Below, one piece after another: positions 29,161 through 38,262 of a DNA stretch of 62,059 bases. Numbering within the stretch: the first letter of the stretch is position 1; each line of letters starts with the position of its first letter. This stretch comes from Lewinellaceae bacterium (GTDB taxonomy: Bacteria > Bacteroidota > Bacteroidia > Chitinophagales > Saprospiraceae). The stretch lies in contig JADJYW010000011.1 in the NCBI GenBank assembly GCA_016719605.1, forward strand, positions 1-62,059, written 5' to 3'. The translations under genes and the position numbers were made by a program. The notes under the pieces were generated by a model. It ran no database searches, was not told the origin of the DNA, and saw only the letters and a program-made list of their open reading frames with translations.

Positions 29161-30438
29161 ATGCGCTACGTCGTTTCCTGTTTCTTTTTTTTGCTATCAG
29201 CGCCGGCTCTTCGCGCCCAGGCCGACTGTAACCCCGCCTACCGCCCCGTTGTGTTTGTACACGGATTTTTGGCTTCGGGCGACACCTGGGCTGGCTTTGC
29301 GCACGGCTTCCAGGCGGTGGGCTACTGCCCCGACCGGCTCGTGGCATTCGACTGGAATACCCTGAACCAGCAGGCCAACCATGCCGCCGCGCTGGACGCG
29401 GTCATTGATGCCGTTCGCACCCGCACCGGCGCCGCGCAGGTAGACCTCATCGGCCATTCCGCAGGCGGGGGGCTGGGCTACACCTACCTGTCCGATTCCG
29501 CGCGGGCAACCAAAGTAGCCCGCTATGTGCACATTGGCAGCATGAACCAAAAACAGCCCGCCGGACCAACAGGCACCGTGCCGACGCTGAACCTGTGGTC
29601 GGACGGCGACCGCGTGGTGCCGGGCAAGGAAATTCCCGGCGCAACCAACATCATGCTGCCCGGGCTGGATCACTACCAGATTGCCACGAGCGCCGAGTCT
29701 ATCATCACAACCTTCCTGTTTTTTTTGAACGATGCGCCGATACCGCAGGTACCCGAGTGGACGCCTTCAGAGCAGGTGCGCATCGGCGGGCGGGCGTTGT
29801 TTTTTGGCGAAAACAAACCAGCAGCCCATGCCGCCGTGGAGCTGTACTACCTTGATCCGGGCACCGGCCGGCGCAGCAGCGGTACAGCAGTGGCAACCGT
29901 CACTGCCGACGAGCAGGGCTATTGGGCCATGCCGGAGGTGCGCACGAATGTCCCCGTGGAACTCGTGGTGCTGGCGGGCGCCGATGCCCGGCCTGTGCAC
30001 TATTTCCGGGAGGGATTTGTGCAACCGCACAACCTCGTCTATCTCCGGGCATTGCCCGGCCCCGGCACGCTGGTGAGTATGCTGCTGGCGGGACTGCCGA
30101 AATCGCCCAGACAAGCGGTCATCAATGTGTTTTCGTCCGGTCAGGCGGTGGTTTTTGGTCGCGACAGTCTGTTTGTGAACGGCATACCGCTCGCTACGGA
30201 GCAGCATGCCGCACCGGAAAAAACCGCGATCTCGTTTTTTTTGTACGACGGCAACGACAATCAGCAGAGCGACCTGACCTCCGTGGGCCTGTTCGGCAAA
30301 TTCCCGTTTTTGAGCGGGGTAGATTTGTTTGTAAATCCCGACGATGCCGCCCCGCTGGAAATTGTGTTCAACGGCCGGCGGCAGGTGGTGCGGAAAATCC
30401 GTTCGAGCGACGGCATTCAGGTCGTGGTATTTGAATAA
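29161..30438 (+). CDS. Secreted alpha/beta-hydrolase (lipase-like)
   Basis: 425 residues. Signal peptide MRYVVSCFFFLLSAPALRAQ, then an alpha/beta-hydrolase core with oxyanion block VVFVHGFLASGDTW, nucleophile elbow GHSAGGG, and likely catalytic Asp in LWSDGDRVVPG and His in GLDHYQIAT. The last 200 residues form additional beta-rich domains (carboxypeptidase-like VELYYLDPGTGRRSSG, then KTAISFFLYDGNDN). Resembles lipases of the class-2/PGAP1-like type seen in Bacteroidota. Substrate unknown. Confidence 0.85.
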   Translation: MRYVVSCFFFLLSAPALRAQADCNPAYRPVVFVHGFLASGDTWAGFAHGFQAVGYCPDRLVAFDWNTLNQQANHAAALDAVIDAVRTRTGAAQVDLIGHSAGGGLGYTYLSDSARATKVARYVHIGSMNQKQPAGPTGTVPTLNLWSDGDRVVPGKEIPGATNIMLPGLDHYQIATSAESIITTFLFFLNDAPIPQVPEWTPSEQVRIGGRALFFGENKPAAHAAVELYYLDPGTGRRSSGTAVATVTADEQGYWAMPEVRTNVPVELVVLAGADARPVHYFREGFVQPHNLVYLRALPGPGTLVSMLLAGLPKSPRQAVINVFSSGQAVVFGRDSLFVNGIPLATEQHAAPEKTAISFFLYDGNDNQQSDLTSVGLFGKFPFLSGVDLFVNPDDAAPLEIVFNGRRQVVRKIRSSDGIQVVVFE

Positions 30439-30458
30439 CCCCTTGCTCAACCCGAACT

Positions 30459-31307
30459 ATGATTTGGCAAAACATCCTCCGCAGCGTTCTGGTCGGCACC
30501 GACCGCTACCCGGTACCGGATGCCGTACTGGCGGCACTGGGTCAGGAAGCCGCAGACGATGCGGCGCGTACCGCGCTGTATGCCTTGCCGGCGGCGTTTG
30601 TTTTGCGCCGGGCTGCCGCACCGATTGAAGATACCCCGGCAACGGCGCAGCCCCCCTGCCCGGAATCTGACCGGCCGCTGTGCCCCGCCGCTGCCGTGCA
30701 ACCGCTCGTGGCCATGCTGCGCTATGATGCCTGCCCGAAGGTGCTGCCGGAGTATTTTGAGTTGTTGCAGAAACGCGGGTGGCGACTGCCGCCGGAAATC
30801 ATCCCCGAGGCACTTGATTTTTTGGCGCGAAAAAACCTGTTCAGTCCCGCCGTGCGGGCTGCTCTGGAGCCGGAAGGTGTTTGGCTGGCCGCGCAAAACC
30901 CCGCCTGGGCCGATCTCGCCAACACCGGTCTTTCCAATTTTGAGAACGCTGCGGAAAACCCGGATTGGCCGGCTTCTGTGCCGGACTGGGCGCAAGACGA
31001 TACCTTGCTGGAAACACCCGACTCGGAACTGGTGCGCCTGCTGTTGAAATCGGAACAGATGTGGCCCAAAGCCCTGCTGCATCTGGTGCTCGAATATCCC
31101 CTGCGCAACGCGCACCCCCGGCATTGGTCGCCACCCAAACACCTGCGCCAACTCCTTCAGCGCGCCGCACTGCGCTGCCGGCCCGCCGATGTCCTCGACA
31201 TGGCTCCGCCCGACCGCGAATGGCCATACGCCTGGCACAGCGAACTGGTTCAGTTCCGGGGCGTGGTGCAGTTCCGGCAAAAAATATGGACGACATTCGG
31301 GGCATAG
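30459..31307 (+). CDS. DUF5691-like protein, compact form
   Basis: 282 residues. MIWQNILRSVLVGTDRYPVPD matches the opening of DUF5691 proteins, followed by Ala/Leu-rich helices and LPEYFELLQKRGWRLPPEIIPEALDF. DUF5691 genes usually sit in a conserved cluster with a SWIM-zinc-finger protein, a MoxR-type AAA ATPase, DUF5682 and a VWA protein, and are about 500 residues. None of those partners is present here and the protein is short, so this may be a distinct or solitary version. Assignment rests mainly on the N-terminal motif. Confidence 0.5.
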   Translation: MIWQNILRSVLVGTDRYPVPDAVLAALGQEAADDAARTALYALPAAFVLRRAAAPIEDTPATAQPPCPESDRPLCPAAAVQPLVAMLRYDACPKVLPEYFELLQKRGWRLPPEIIPEALDFLARKNLFSPAVRAALEPEGVWLAAQNPAWADLANTGLSNFENAAENPDWPASVPDWAQDDTLLETPDSELVRLLLKSEQMWPKALLHLVLEYPLRNAHPRHWSPPKHLRQLLQRAALRCRPADVLDMAPPDREWPYAWHSELVQFRGVVQFRQKIWTTFGA

Positions 31308-31508
31308 GGGAATACCCCTATTTTTCTCCGGCGACTACGCCAATTTCGATAATCGGCCGCATAAGCCCGGGGTGCGGCACAGTTTTTGAAAGTAGCGGCC
31401 AGTACCCCAGGCAGCCCGACTAATCCGAAGTATGGCATCTTGCCATTCTGGTGGGGCATGTCCACCATTTGACAAGTAATCATTTAATCAGGCAACACGC
31501 CCAACATC

Positions 31509-31949
31509 ATGACCGATTACGCAATTGGCGTTACGCCGTTCCACTGGATGGAATGGGCGGGCGCGACCGACCTTCTTGTGCACGCCAATGTAGAGTTTGG
31601 CGTACTTCAGTCCAATGGCGACTGCATCAACATCGGCATTTGCCGAATCACCACCACCCATTTTAATGACAGGCTCGCCATGCGCGCAAAACGGCGCCGG
31701 TGCCCCGTGGCTGCGGCCGAACTGTGCGTGAGTCCACAGGGACACCTGCAGGCATTTTTCCCGAAGGCAGGCATGCTGCCGTGTACCGAGCGGGCATTTT
31801 TTCGGATGCCGGTTTTCCCGGTGCCCGTGGCGTATTTTTTACCGGATGCCGTTCGGGACAGGCTTTCGGGGCTGCAGCAGGGCATTATTCCTGCCGGGCT
31901 GTATCCGATCCGGCGGTGCGACGAAGGGTACTGGATCACATTCTGCTGA
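31509..31949 (+). CDS. Hypothetical protein, 146 aa
   Basis: MTDYAIGVTPFHWMEW opening, a Cys-containing centre (GDCINIGICRITT) and a hydrophobic-aromatic C-terminal half ending EGYWITFC. No signal peptide or membrane helix. Not recognised. It lies alone between the DUF5691-like gene and a lipoprotein gene. The 200 bp upstream (31308-31508) hold nothing I recognise. Codon use is like the neighbours. Confidence 0.45.
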   Translation: MTDYAIGVTPFHWMEWAGATDLLVHANVEFGVLQSNGDCINIGICRITTTHFNDRLAMRAKRRRCPVAAAELCVSPQGHLQAFFPKAGMLPCTERAFFRMPVFPVPVAYFLPDAVRDRLSGLQQGIIPAGLYPIRRCDEGYWITFC

Positions 31950-32044
31950 AAAATGTTGCTGGTTTATGGCGGTACCGGTTTCGTTCACACAACCCGGGCC
32001 GCCAGTTTTGCGTCATGCCTTCTGTACCAACTACTTGATCGGCT

Positions 32045-32566
32045 ATGCGTAAATTTTTTCCGGTACTGGGTCTTTTGATCGGCTGTTTTGCAGGCTGCAC
32101 CAAGGACGATACCGCCCCCGGTTTTGACATGATCTACCAGCAGGAATTCGCCGTTCCGCCGGGTGTCGGGCCGTTCGTGACCCACCATTTTTATCTAAAA
32201 AACATTTCGACGCGCTACCTCGCGCTGCTGGACCAGCACGGGCGAACGGATGCCGAGATCAAATCCATCTTGCCGGTACAGGGAGCGCTGGTCGGGATTT
32301 TCGGCGATGCCGATTTCAGCGTGGTCGAGGAGGCCTCGCTGCGGATTTACCAGGAGAGTGACCCCAACGGCTATATCGAGGTAGCCTATCGTTTTCCCAC
32401 ACCGATAGACCGGAGCAATGTGCTCGACCTGATACCCAGCCTGGCCGATGCCAAAAAAATCATGACAAAAGATCGTTTCAGCATTGATCTGGCGTTGCGA
32501 CTGCGCAACACCACCCCGGACGAAATGCTGGTACGACTGAATTTGCAATTGAAGGCAACGTATTGA
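32045..32566 (+). CDS. Predicted lipoprotein, 173 aa
   Basis: MRKFFPVLGLLIGCFAGCTKDD has a short hydrophobic leader and a lipobox (FAGC), so it is likely lipid-anchored. The mature part has alternating hydrophobic residues typical of a beta-sandwich (FDMIYQQEFAVPPGVGPF, EASLRIYQES, LALRLRNTTPDEMLVRL). No known domain is recognised. Independent gene: 95 bp after the hypothetical protein and 270 bp before the PKD gene. Confidence 0.65.
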   Translation: MRKFFPVLGLLIGCFAGCTKDDTAPGFDMIYQQEFAVPPGVGPFVTHHFYLKNISTRYLALLDQHGRTDAEIKSILPVQGALVGIFGDADFSVVEEASLRIYQESDPNGYIEVAYRFPTPIDRSNVLDLIPSLADAKKIMTKDRFSIDLALRLRNTTPDEMLVRLNLQLKATY

Positions 32567-32636
32567 GCACACCACTGGGCATTTTTTCCAACTGCAGCGG
32601 ATTTCTAAAAAGGTTGATTTTCTAAAAAAATAACAA

Positions 32637-32664
32637 CTCCGCGTCTCTGCGTCTCTGCGGTGAA
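32637..32664. repeat. Single CTCTGCGTCTCTGCGG repeat
   Basis: CTCCGCGTCTCTGCGTCTCT followed by GCGGTGAA; one arm of the dispersed CAGAGGCGCAGAG family. The rest of the 272-bp gap 32567-32838 has an AT-rich stretch and no recognised feature. Confidence 0.7.
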
Positions 32665-32838
32665 TTTGAAAATGTCCGGTAGTGTGCGTATTGGGTGGAA
32701 TACCCGGAAGTGTTCGGCATTGGCAAACCCGCCAACTTTCCCGAAGATTTTGTTCGTACCGATCGTGTTTGGTATTTGTTCCCGCAAAAATGCCCAACTT
32801 TGGCGCTTCAATGCTTTACCAGACCAATACCTGTTATC

Positions 32839-35800
32839 TATGCGGATTACGATAGCCCTGCTGACGCTGTTCCAAAGTGTTTTGCTTTTCTCCCAAACAG
32901 CCGATGTCACGAAGGGCTGTGCGCCCTTGCCCGTGCAATTCACCCCGCCTGCCGGCTCCACGACGTTTTTTTGGACGTTTCAGGACGGCGGCTCCTCCAA
33001 TCTGGCCACTCCAACCAACATTTTCACCACCCCCGGCACCTACGACGTGGAGTTTCGGGAAACCCCGGCGGGGCCGGTGGTGGGTACTGTATCCATTACG
33101 GTGTATCCCAAACCGGAGATCGGCTTCACGGCCGTACCGGAGTCGGGTTGTATCCCACTGAATGTACAATTTGCCGACACCACCCAACTGGCCGGCGACA
33201 TCCAGGTACTCATGCACTCGTGGGTATTCGGCGACGGCGGAAACGGCACCGGCGCCGCGCCCACCCATGTTTACAACAGCGTGGGATCATTCACGGTGTC
33301 GCTCGAACTGACCACCAACTATTTTACTTGCAACGTCACGCAGGTTTTCCTGAACCGAATCCGCACCGGAATCAAACCCGTGGTCAATTTCACCACCGTC
33401 CCCTCCCCTGCCGTCGCCTGCACCCCGCCCCTGAATGTTTCGTTTGCCAACACCACCACCGGCGGCTCCGGCTCGCTGACCTACGCGTGGAACTTCGGCA
33501 ACGGCAACACCTCCAACCTCGTGGATCCGCCCGCCCAAACATATACCCAACTGGGTAATTTCACCGTAACCCTGACCGCTACCGATGCCATTGGCTGCTC
33601 GGCCTCCACCAGTCGGCCCGTAGTGGTTGGGCAGCCCGTAGCCGATTTTGAAGTACCCGATACCGTTTGCATCGGCAGCACGGTACAGTTCACCAACACG
33701 TCGGCGCCGGGCATCTACCAGTGGGCTTTCGGGCCGTTTGCTCTGCCTGCCACATCGAATGATCAAAACCCGAGCACGGTTTACAGCGTGTCGGGACCCA
33801 AAATATCACCCTCACGGTCACCACCGTGGGCAACTGTACGAACACCGTCACGAAACAAATTTTCGTGGATGAGGCCAACGCCAATTTCAGCGTCACACCG
33901 GTGTATTCGTGCAGCGACCCGACGGTTTTTGTCCTGAACGCTACGTCGCCTTTGGCTACCGGATGGGACTGGCTTTTCAGCGACGGCACCACTGCCGACA
34001 TCAAAAACCCGACGTTCACCTGGACCACCCCTGATCTGAGCGGCTACACCAGTTCGGGGCTTTGGTTAGACACCATTCGACTTCGGGTGACCAACCCGTC
34101 GGGCTGTTCGGCCGATTTTATCCGTGTGGATTCGATCTGGCGGCCCAATGCCCGCTTTATGCCCGATGTGCAGCACGGTTGTGCCCCGCTGAGCGTCGTG
34201 TTTGCCGATAGCAGCATGTCCAACGAACCGATTGTGGAATGGACCTGGCTGTTCGATGACGGCAGTGCGCCCGTAGTGGCTACGAACGACAACCCCGTAC
34301 CCCATGTATTTGCCGCTCCGGGCGAGTATCTGGTGCGCCTTGTTATCCGAAACAGTGCCGGCTGCGTGGATACCTCGTATGCCGTTTTGATCGAAGTGGG
34401 CGAGCCGATTGCAGGCGATTTTGCTGCCGACAGGCAGGAGGTTTGCCCCGGAGACACGGTAAATTTCACCAATCTGACCAACGACCCGCGCATAGACGCC
34501 TGGCATTTTTCCTCCGAAAGCGACCAGTTGTGGCATTGTTTCCAAAATGAAAACCCCTCGTGGGCGTACACCACCGAAACGGGTCCACTGAGCGTATCGC
34601 TGACGACGGAGTACAACGGCTGTTTTGCTACCGTCACTAAGGACAGTTTCATTTTGGTGAAAGGCCCCATTGCAAAACTGCACTACAAAACTACCTGCGA
34701 AAATTCCCTCGAATTCGTCTTTACCAACCGGAGCCAGGATGCAACCCAGGTCACCTGATACACCGGCGACGGGGATAGCACCCTCGTGGACACCTCGTTT
34801 ACCCACCTGTACGACCTGCCGGGCGCTTACACGGTGCTTTTAAAAGCCGAAAATCCGGCCTCCGGCTGTCCGGTTTCATACGACACGGCTGTGGTGCATG
34901 CCACCATCCTGAAGGCAGATTTTATGTTGCCGGATACGATTTGCGGCGGCGAGCCACAACTGCTGGACGCACGTAATTGCCTCGGTGCAAATGCAACCTG
35001 CTACAAAGGCTACACCTGGTTTTTTTCGTTCAACCGCCCGATCCGCACCGATCAGGACACGCTGGAATTTTTGTTCGGCCCCTCGGGCCTGCAAACCGTG
35101 AGTCTCGAAGTGGAGGATATCAACGGCTGCAAGGACACCCTCGACCGGGAAATTTTCATCTACAACCGGTTCCCGGAAATAGGCGTCAGTGACGCTAAAA
35201 TCTGCGTTCCCGGTACGGTCATGTTCACTGATTTGAGCACCGCTGATGCGGCTATTGTCAGTTGGGAGTGGGATTTCGGCGATGGCAACACCAGCACCGA
35301 CCCCAATCCGACCCATACGTTCACGACCGCGCCGCCAAATGGACAGGCCTTCGAGGTCACACTCCGCATCGAGGACGCCTTCGGATGCCCGGGTTTTGCC
35401 AGTGCCGTGGTCAATGTGTACAAGCCGGTCAGCAATATCCTCACACTGCCTTCGCCGCCCAATATCTGTGCGGGAAGTTCCATTGCATTTGCGGCCACGG
35501 ACTTCACCTCGGAGGGTTCCAGTCTTTCCTGGCAATGGAATTTTGGAAACGGGCAAACGGGCGCCGGCCAAAGCACAACTGCTATCTATACCACATCCGG
35601 ACAGTTTACAACCAAGTTGGTTTTCACTGAAATAGCCACGGGCTGCAAAGATTCCGTCTTCACGATAGTGAACGTGCAAGATTTCCCGCAGGCTAATTTT
35701 GCATCCAATGTAGACGGGCAGAACATCATCTGCTATCCGCAGAATATGCTCCTGACGAGCACCAGTACAGCGAATAGCCCGCTGACCATTTTCTGGAATT

Positions 35801-37179
35801 TGGGCAACGGGATTACGTCGAGCGGAAACCAGGCCTCCACGGTATTTCCAAAAGGAACCTATACGGTGAGCATGATTGCGAGTACGCCCTTTGGCTGCCG
35901 GGACACGGTGGAGCGTTCGTTTACCGTCGTCGGGCCGGAAGGCGCGTTTGAGATGGATAAAAACCTGATTTGCGTGGGCGATGCCATCACATTCACCCTG
36001 AAGGACACGGTAAGCATCAGTTCGTGGGAATGGAATTTTGGCGACGGCACCACAGGCGGCAGCGTGAATCCCGTGACCCACGTCTATAATTTCCGCCCGC
36101 CGAGCAATGCCACGGTGGCCAAACTGGTGCTCAAGGGCGAAGACGATGCCTGCTCCATCACGGTGGAACTTCCTGTCAACTTTTCCCCGGTTCGAGCCAA
36201 TTTCACAGCAGCCCTGCCTGCCTGCGCGGGCGCTTCGGTGTTGTTCACCAATACCTCCACTCAAGCCGACCAGTCGAGCTGGACTTTTGGCGACGGCGGC
36301 AGCTCGCAGCTGCTAAACCCGGTGCATATTTTCAATGCACAGGGTAACTACACGGTCAAACTCGTTGTGACGGACTTGCCGCTGGGCTGCAAAGACTCGA
36401 CCACACAGGTCATTTCGATTACGGGTATCCCGGGGTTACAGCTTTTTGGCGACACGATTTGTCCGGGCGATACGGCGGTGATCGGTTTGCTGGCGCCGTC
36501 GCTGCCCAATGCGACCTTCATCTGGTCACCGGCCGGCCTGGTATTGCCCCCGAATAACGACGATATTGTACGCGTGCGCCCTGCTCAAACGACCAATTTT
36601 ACACTTCAGGTCATAGATGCTTCGGGCTGTCAGGATACGGCCAGCACCATTGTATTTGTGCCCGGCGCGTACATGGGCGCACAAAACCTGGACACCATTG
36701 TAGCCAAAGACGAACCGGTGCTGCTGCCCGTGACCTTCAGCCCGGGATACATTTTCGAATGGATGCCGGCAGACCCGAGCGATCCGCCTGTGGTGCAGTC
36801 GGACACCTCCGTTACCTACACCCTGATCGTCAGCGATGTGTGGGGTTGCACAGACGCGGAGTTTGAGTTCAATATCCAGATTGTACCGGAAAAAGTATTT
36901 GCTCCCAATGCATTTACCCCCGATGGCGACGGCAACAATGACGTGTTTACGCTATTGGCCGACGGTGATGAGGAATTGGTGCGGGTGCTTACCCTGCGCG
37001 TTTATAGTCGCTGGGGCGAATTGGTTTACGAAGGTACCGGCCTGCTGAACACCACCGGCTGGAACGGGGAGCACAACGGCAAGGCATCCCCTTCGGATGT
37101 ATATGCCTGGCTGGCCGAAGTAGAGTTTCTGACCGGCAAAAAGGTTATGCTGAAGGGAGACTTGACGCTGCTGCGATGA
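32839..37179 (+). CDS. Giant PKD-repeat surface protein with CHU_C tail (one frameshift, one in-frame stop)
   Basis: About 1446 residues. Signal peptide MRITIALLTLFQSVLLFSQ, then some 14 PKD-like beta-sandwich units, each marked by a WxFGDG-like string (HSWVFGDGGN, YAWNFGNGNT, WEWDFGDGNT, WEWNFGDGTT, SSWTFGDGGS), and a C-terminal CHU_C/gliding-type domain (VFAPNAFTPDGDGNNDVF, LRVYSRWGELVYE, GWNGEHNGK, DVYAWLAEVEF) that directs type IX secretion. The frame slips once near 33800 (one A lost in a CCAAAATAT run) and a TGA at 34756 replaces the expected Trp of one PKD unit. Probably an adhesin or matrix protein. Confidence 0.85.
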
Positions 37180-37254
37180 CCCGGGATCGCCGGGGTTTTC
37201 CTGTTTCCGAAGGCTTGCGCTTACATTATCCAACAACCATACACACCTGATTCC

Positions 37255-38046
37255 ATGATTTTAAAAGGCAAAAAAGGCGTCGTTTTCGGCGCACTTGATC
37301 AGCAAAGCATCGCCTGGAAAGTGGCTGAACGCTGCGTGCAGGAAGGCGCTCAAATCGTATTGACCAATGCTCCCGTGGCGATGCGCATGGGTGAGATCAA
37401 CAAACTGGCCGAACAATGCAACGCGCCGGTCATCGGCGCCGATGCTACCTCCATAGAGGATTTGGAAAACCTCTTCCAGAAAAGTATGGAGCATTTTGGC
37501 GGCAAAGTGGATTTCGTGCTGCACTCCATTGGTATGTCGGTGAACGTGCGCAAAAACAAAGCCTATACCGACCTGAACTACGAATGGATGCAAAAAACCT
37601 TTGACGTGAGCGCCATTTCGTTCCATAAAACCATGCAGACCCTGTGGAAATTAGATGCCATCAACGACTGGGGCAGCGTGCTGGGGCTGAGCTATATTGC
37701 CGCGCAGCGGGTATTTCCGGACTACTCCGAAATGGCCGAATCGAAGGCCTTGCTGGAGTCCTTCGCACGCAGTTTTGGTTACCACCTTGGCACGGCCAAA
37801 AACGTACGCGTGAACACCATTTCGCAGTCCCCCACCATGACTACCGCCGGTCAGGGGGTGAAGGGTTTCAAAGAGTTTTACGAGTACGCCGACAAGATGT
37901 CGCCTCTCGGCAATGCGCCCGCCGAAGCCTGCGCGGACTACTGCGTGGTGTTGTTCAGCGACCTGACCCGGTATGTGACCATGCAGAACTTGTTTCACGA
38001 CGGGGGTTTCTCGAATATGGGCATGAATCCGGCGCTTATTCAATAG
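37255..38046 (+). CDS. fabI: Enoyl-[acyl-carrier-protein] reductase
   Basis: 263 residues, intact. NADH-dependent reductase for the last step of fatty-acid elongation. N-terminal KGVVFGALDQQSIAWKVAE is the FabI nucleotide-binding loop; catalytic Tyr157-x6-Lys164 lies in YSEMAESKA, and VRVNTISQSPTMTTAG follows as in the family. The C-terminus has LFHDGGFSNMGM. The stop TAG overlaps the start of an inverted-repeat element. Single gene. Confidence 0.95.
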   Translation: MILKGKKGVVFGALDQQSIAWKVAERCVQEGAQIVLTNAPVAMRMGEINKLAEQCNAPVIGADATSIEDLENLFQKSMEHFGGKVDFVLHSIGMSVNVRKNKAYTDLNYEWMQKTFDVSAISFHKTMQTLWKLDAINDWGSVLGLSYIAAQRVFPDYSEMAESKALLESFARSFGYHLGTAKNVRVNTISQSPTMTTAGQGVKGFKEFYEYADKMSPLGNAPAEACADYCVVLFSDLTRYVTMQNLFHDGGFSNMGMNPALIQ

Positions 38047-38148
38047 GGTGTCTCGTAAGTCGCATTTCACTGCAGAGGCGCAGAGTTTAATAACTTGATT
38101 ATCAAAACTCCGCGCCTCTGCAATGAAAAAGTACTTAGGCTGCACCCT
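38044..38148. repeat. Hybrid inverted-repeat element after fabI
   Basis: Outer arms AGGGTGTCTCGTAAGT (38045-38060) and ACTTAGGCTGCACCCT (38133-38148) match the ends of the 24172 and 52584 elements; the inner arms TTCACTGCAGAGGCGCAGAG and CTCCGCGCCTCTGCAATGAA belong to the CAGAGGCG family. So two repeat families are combined in 105 bp. Begins on the fabI stop codon. Confidence 0.65.
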
Positions 38149-38262
38149 CATAAAAATCTGCCGCTCTGCGGAGGTGGGCGGATGTTCGCAACGCGTCGTT
38201 TGCTGGTGTGCCGGTAGCACAGGGGCGGGCGATACGCCAACAACTGCAACACACAGACTACC

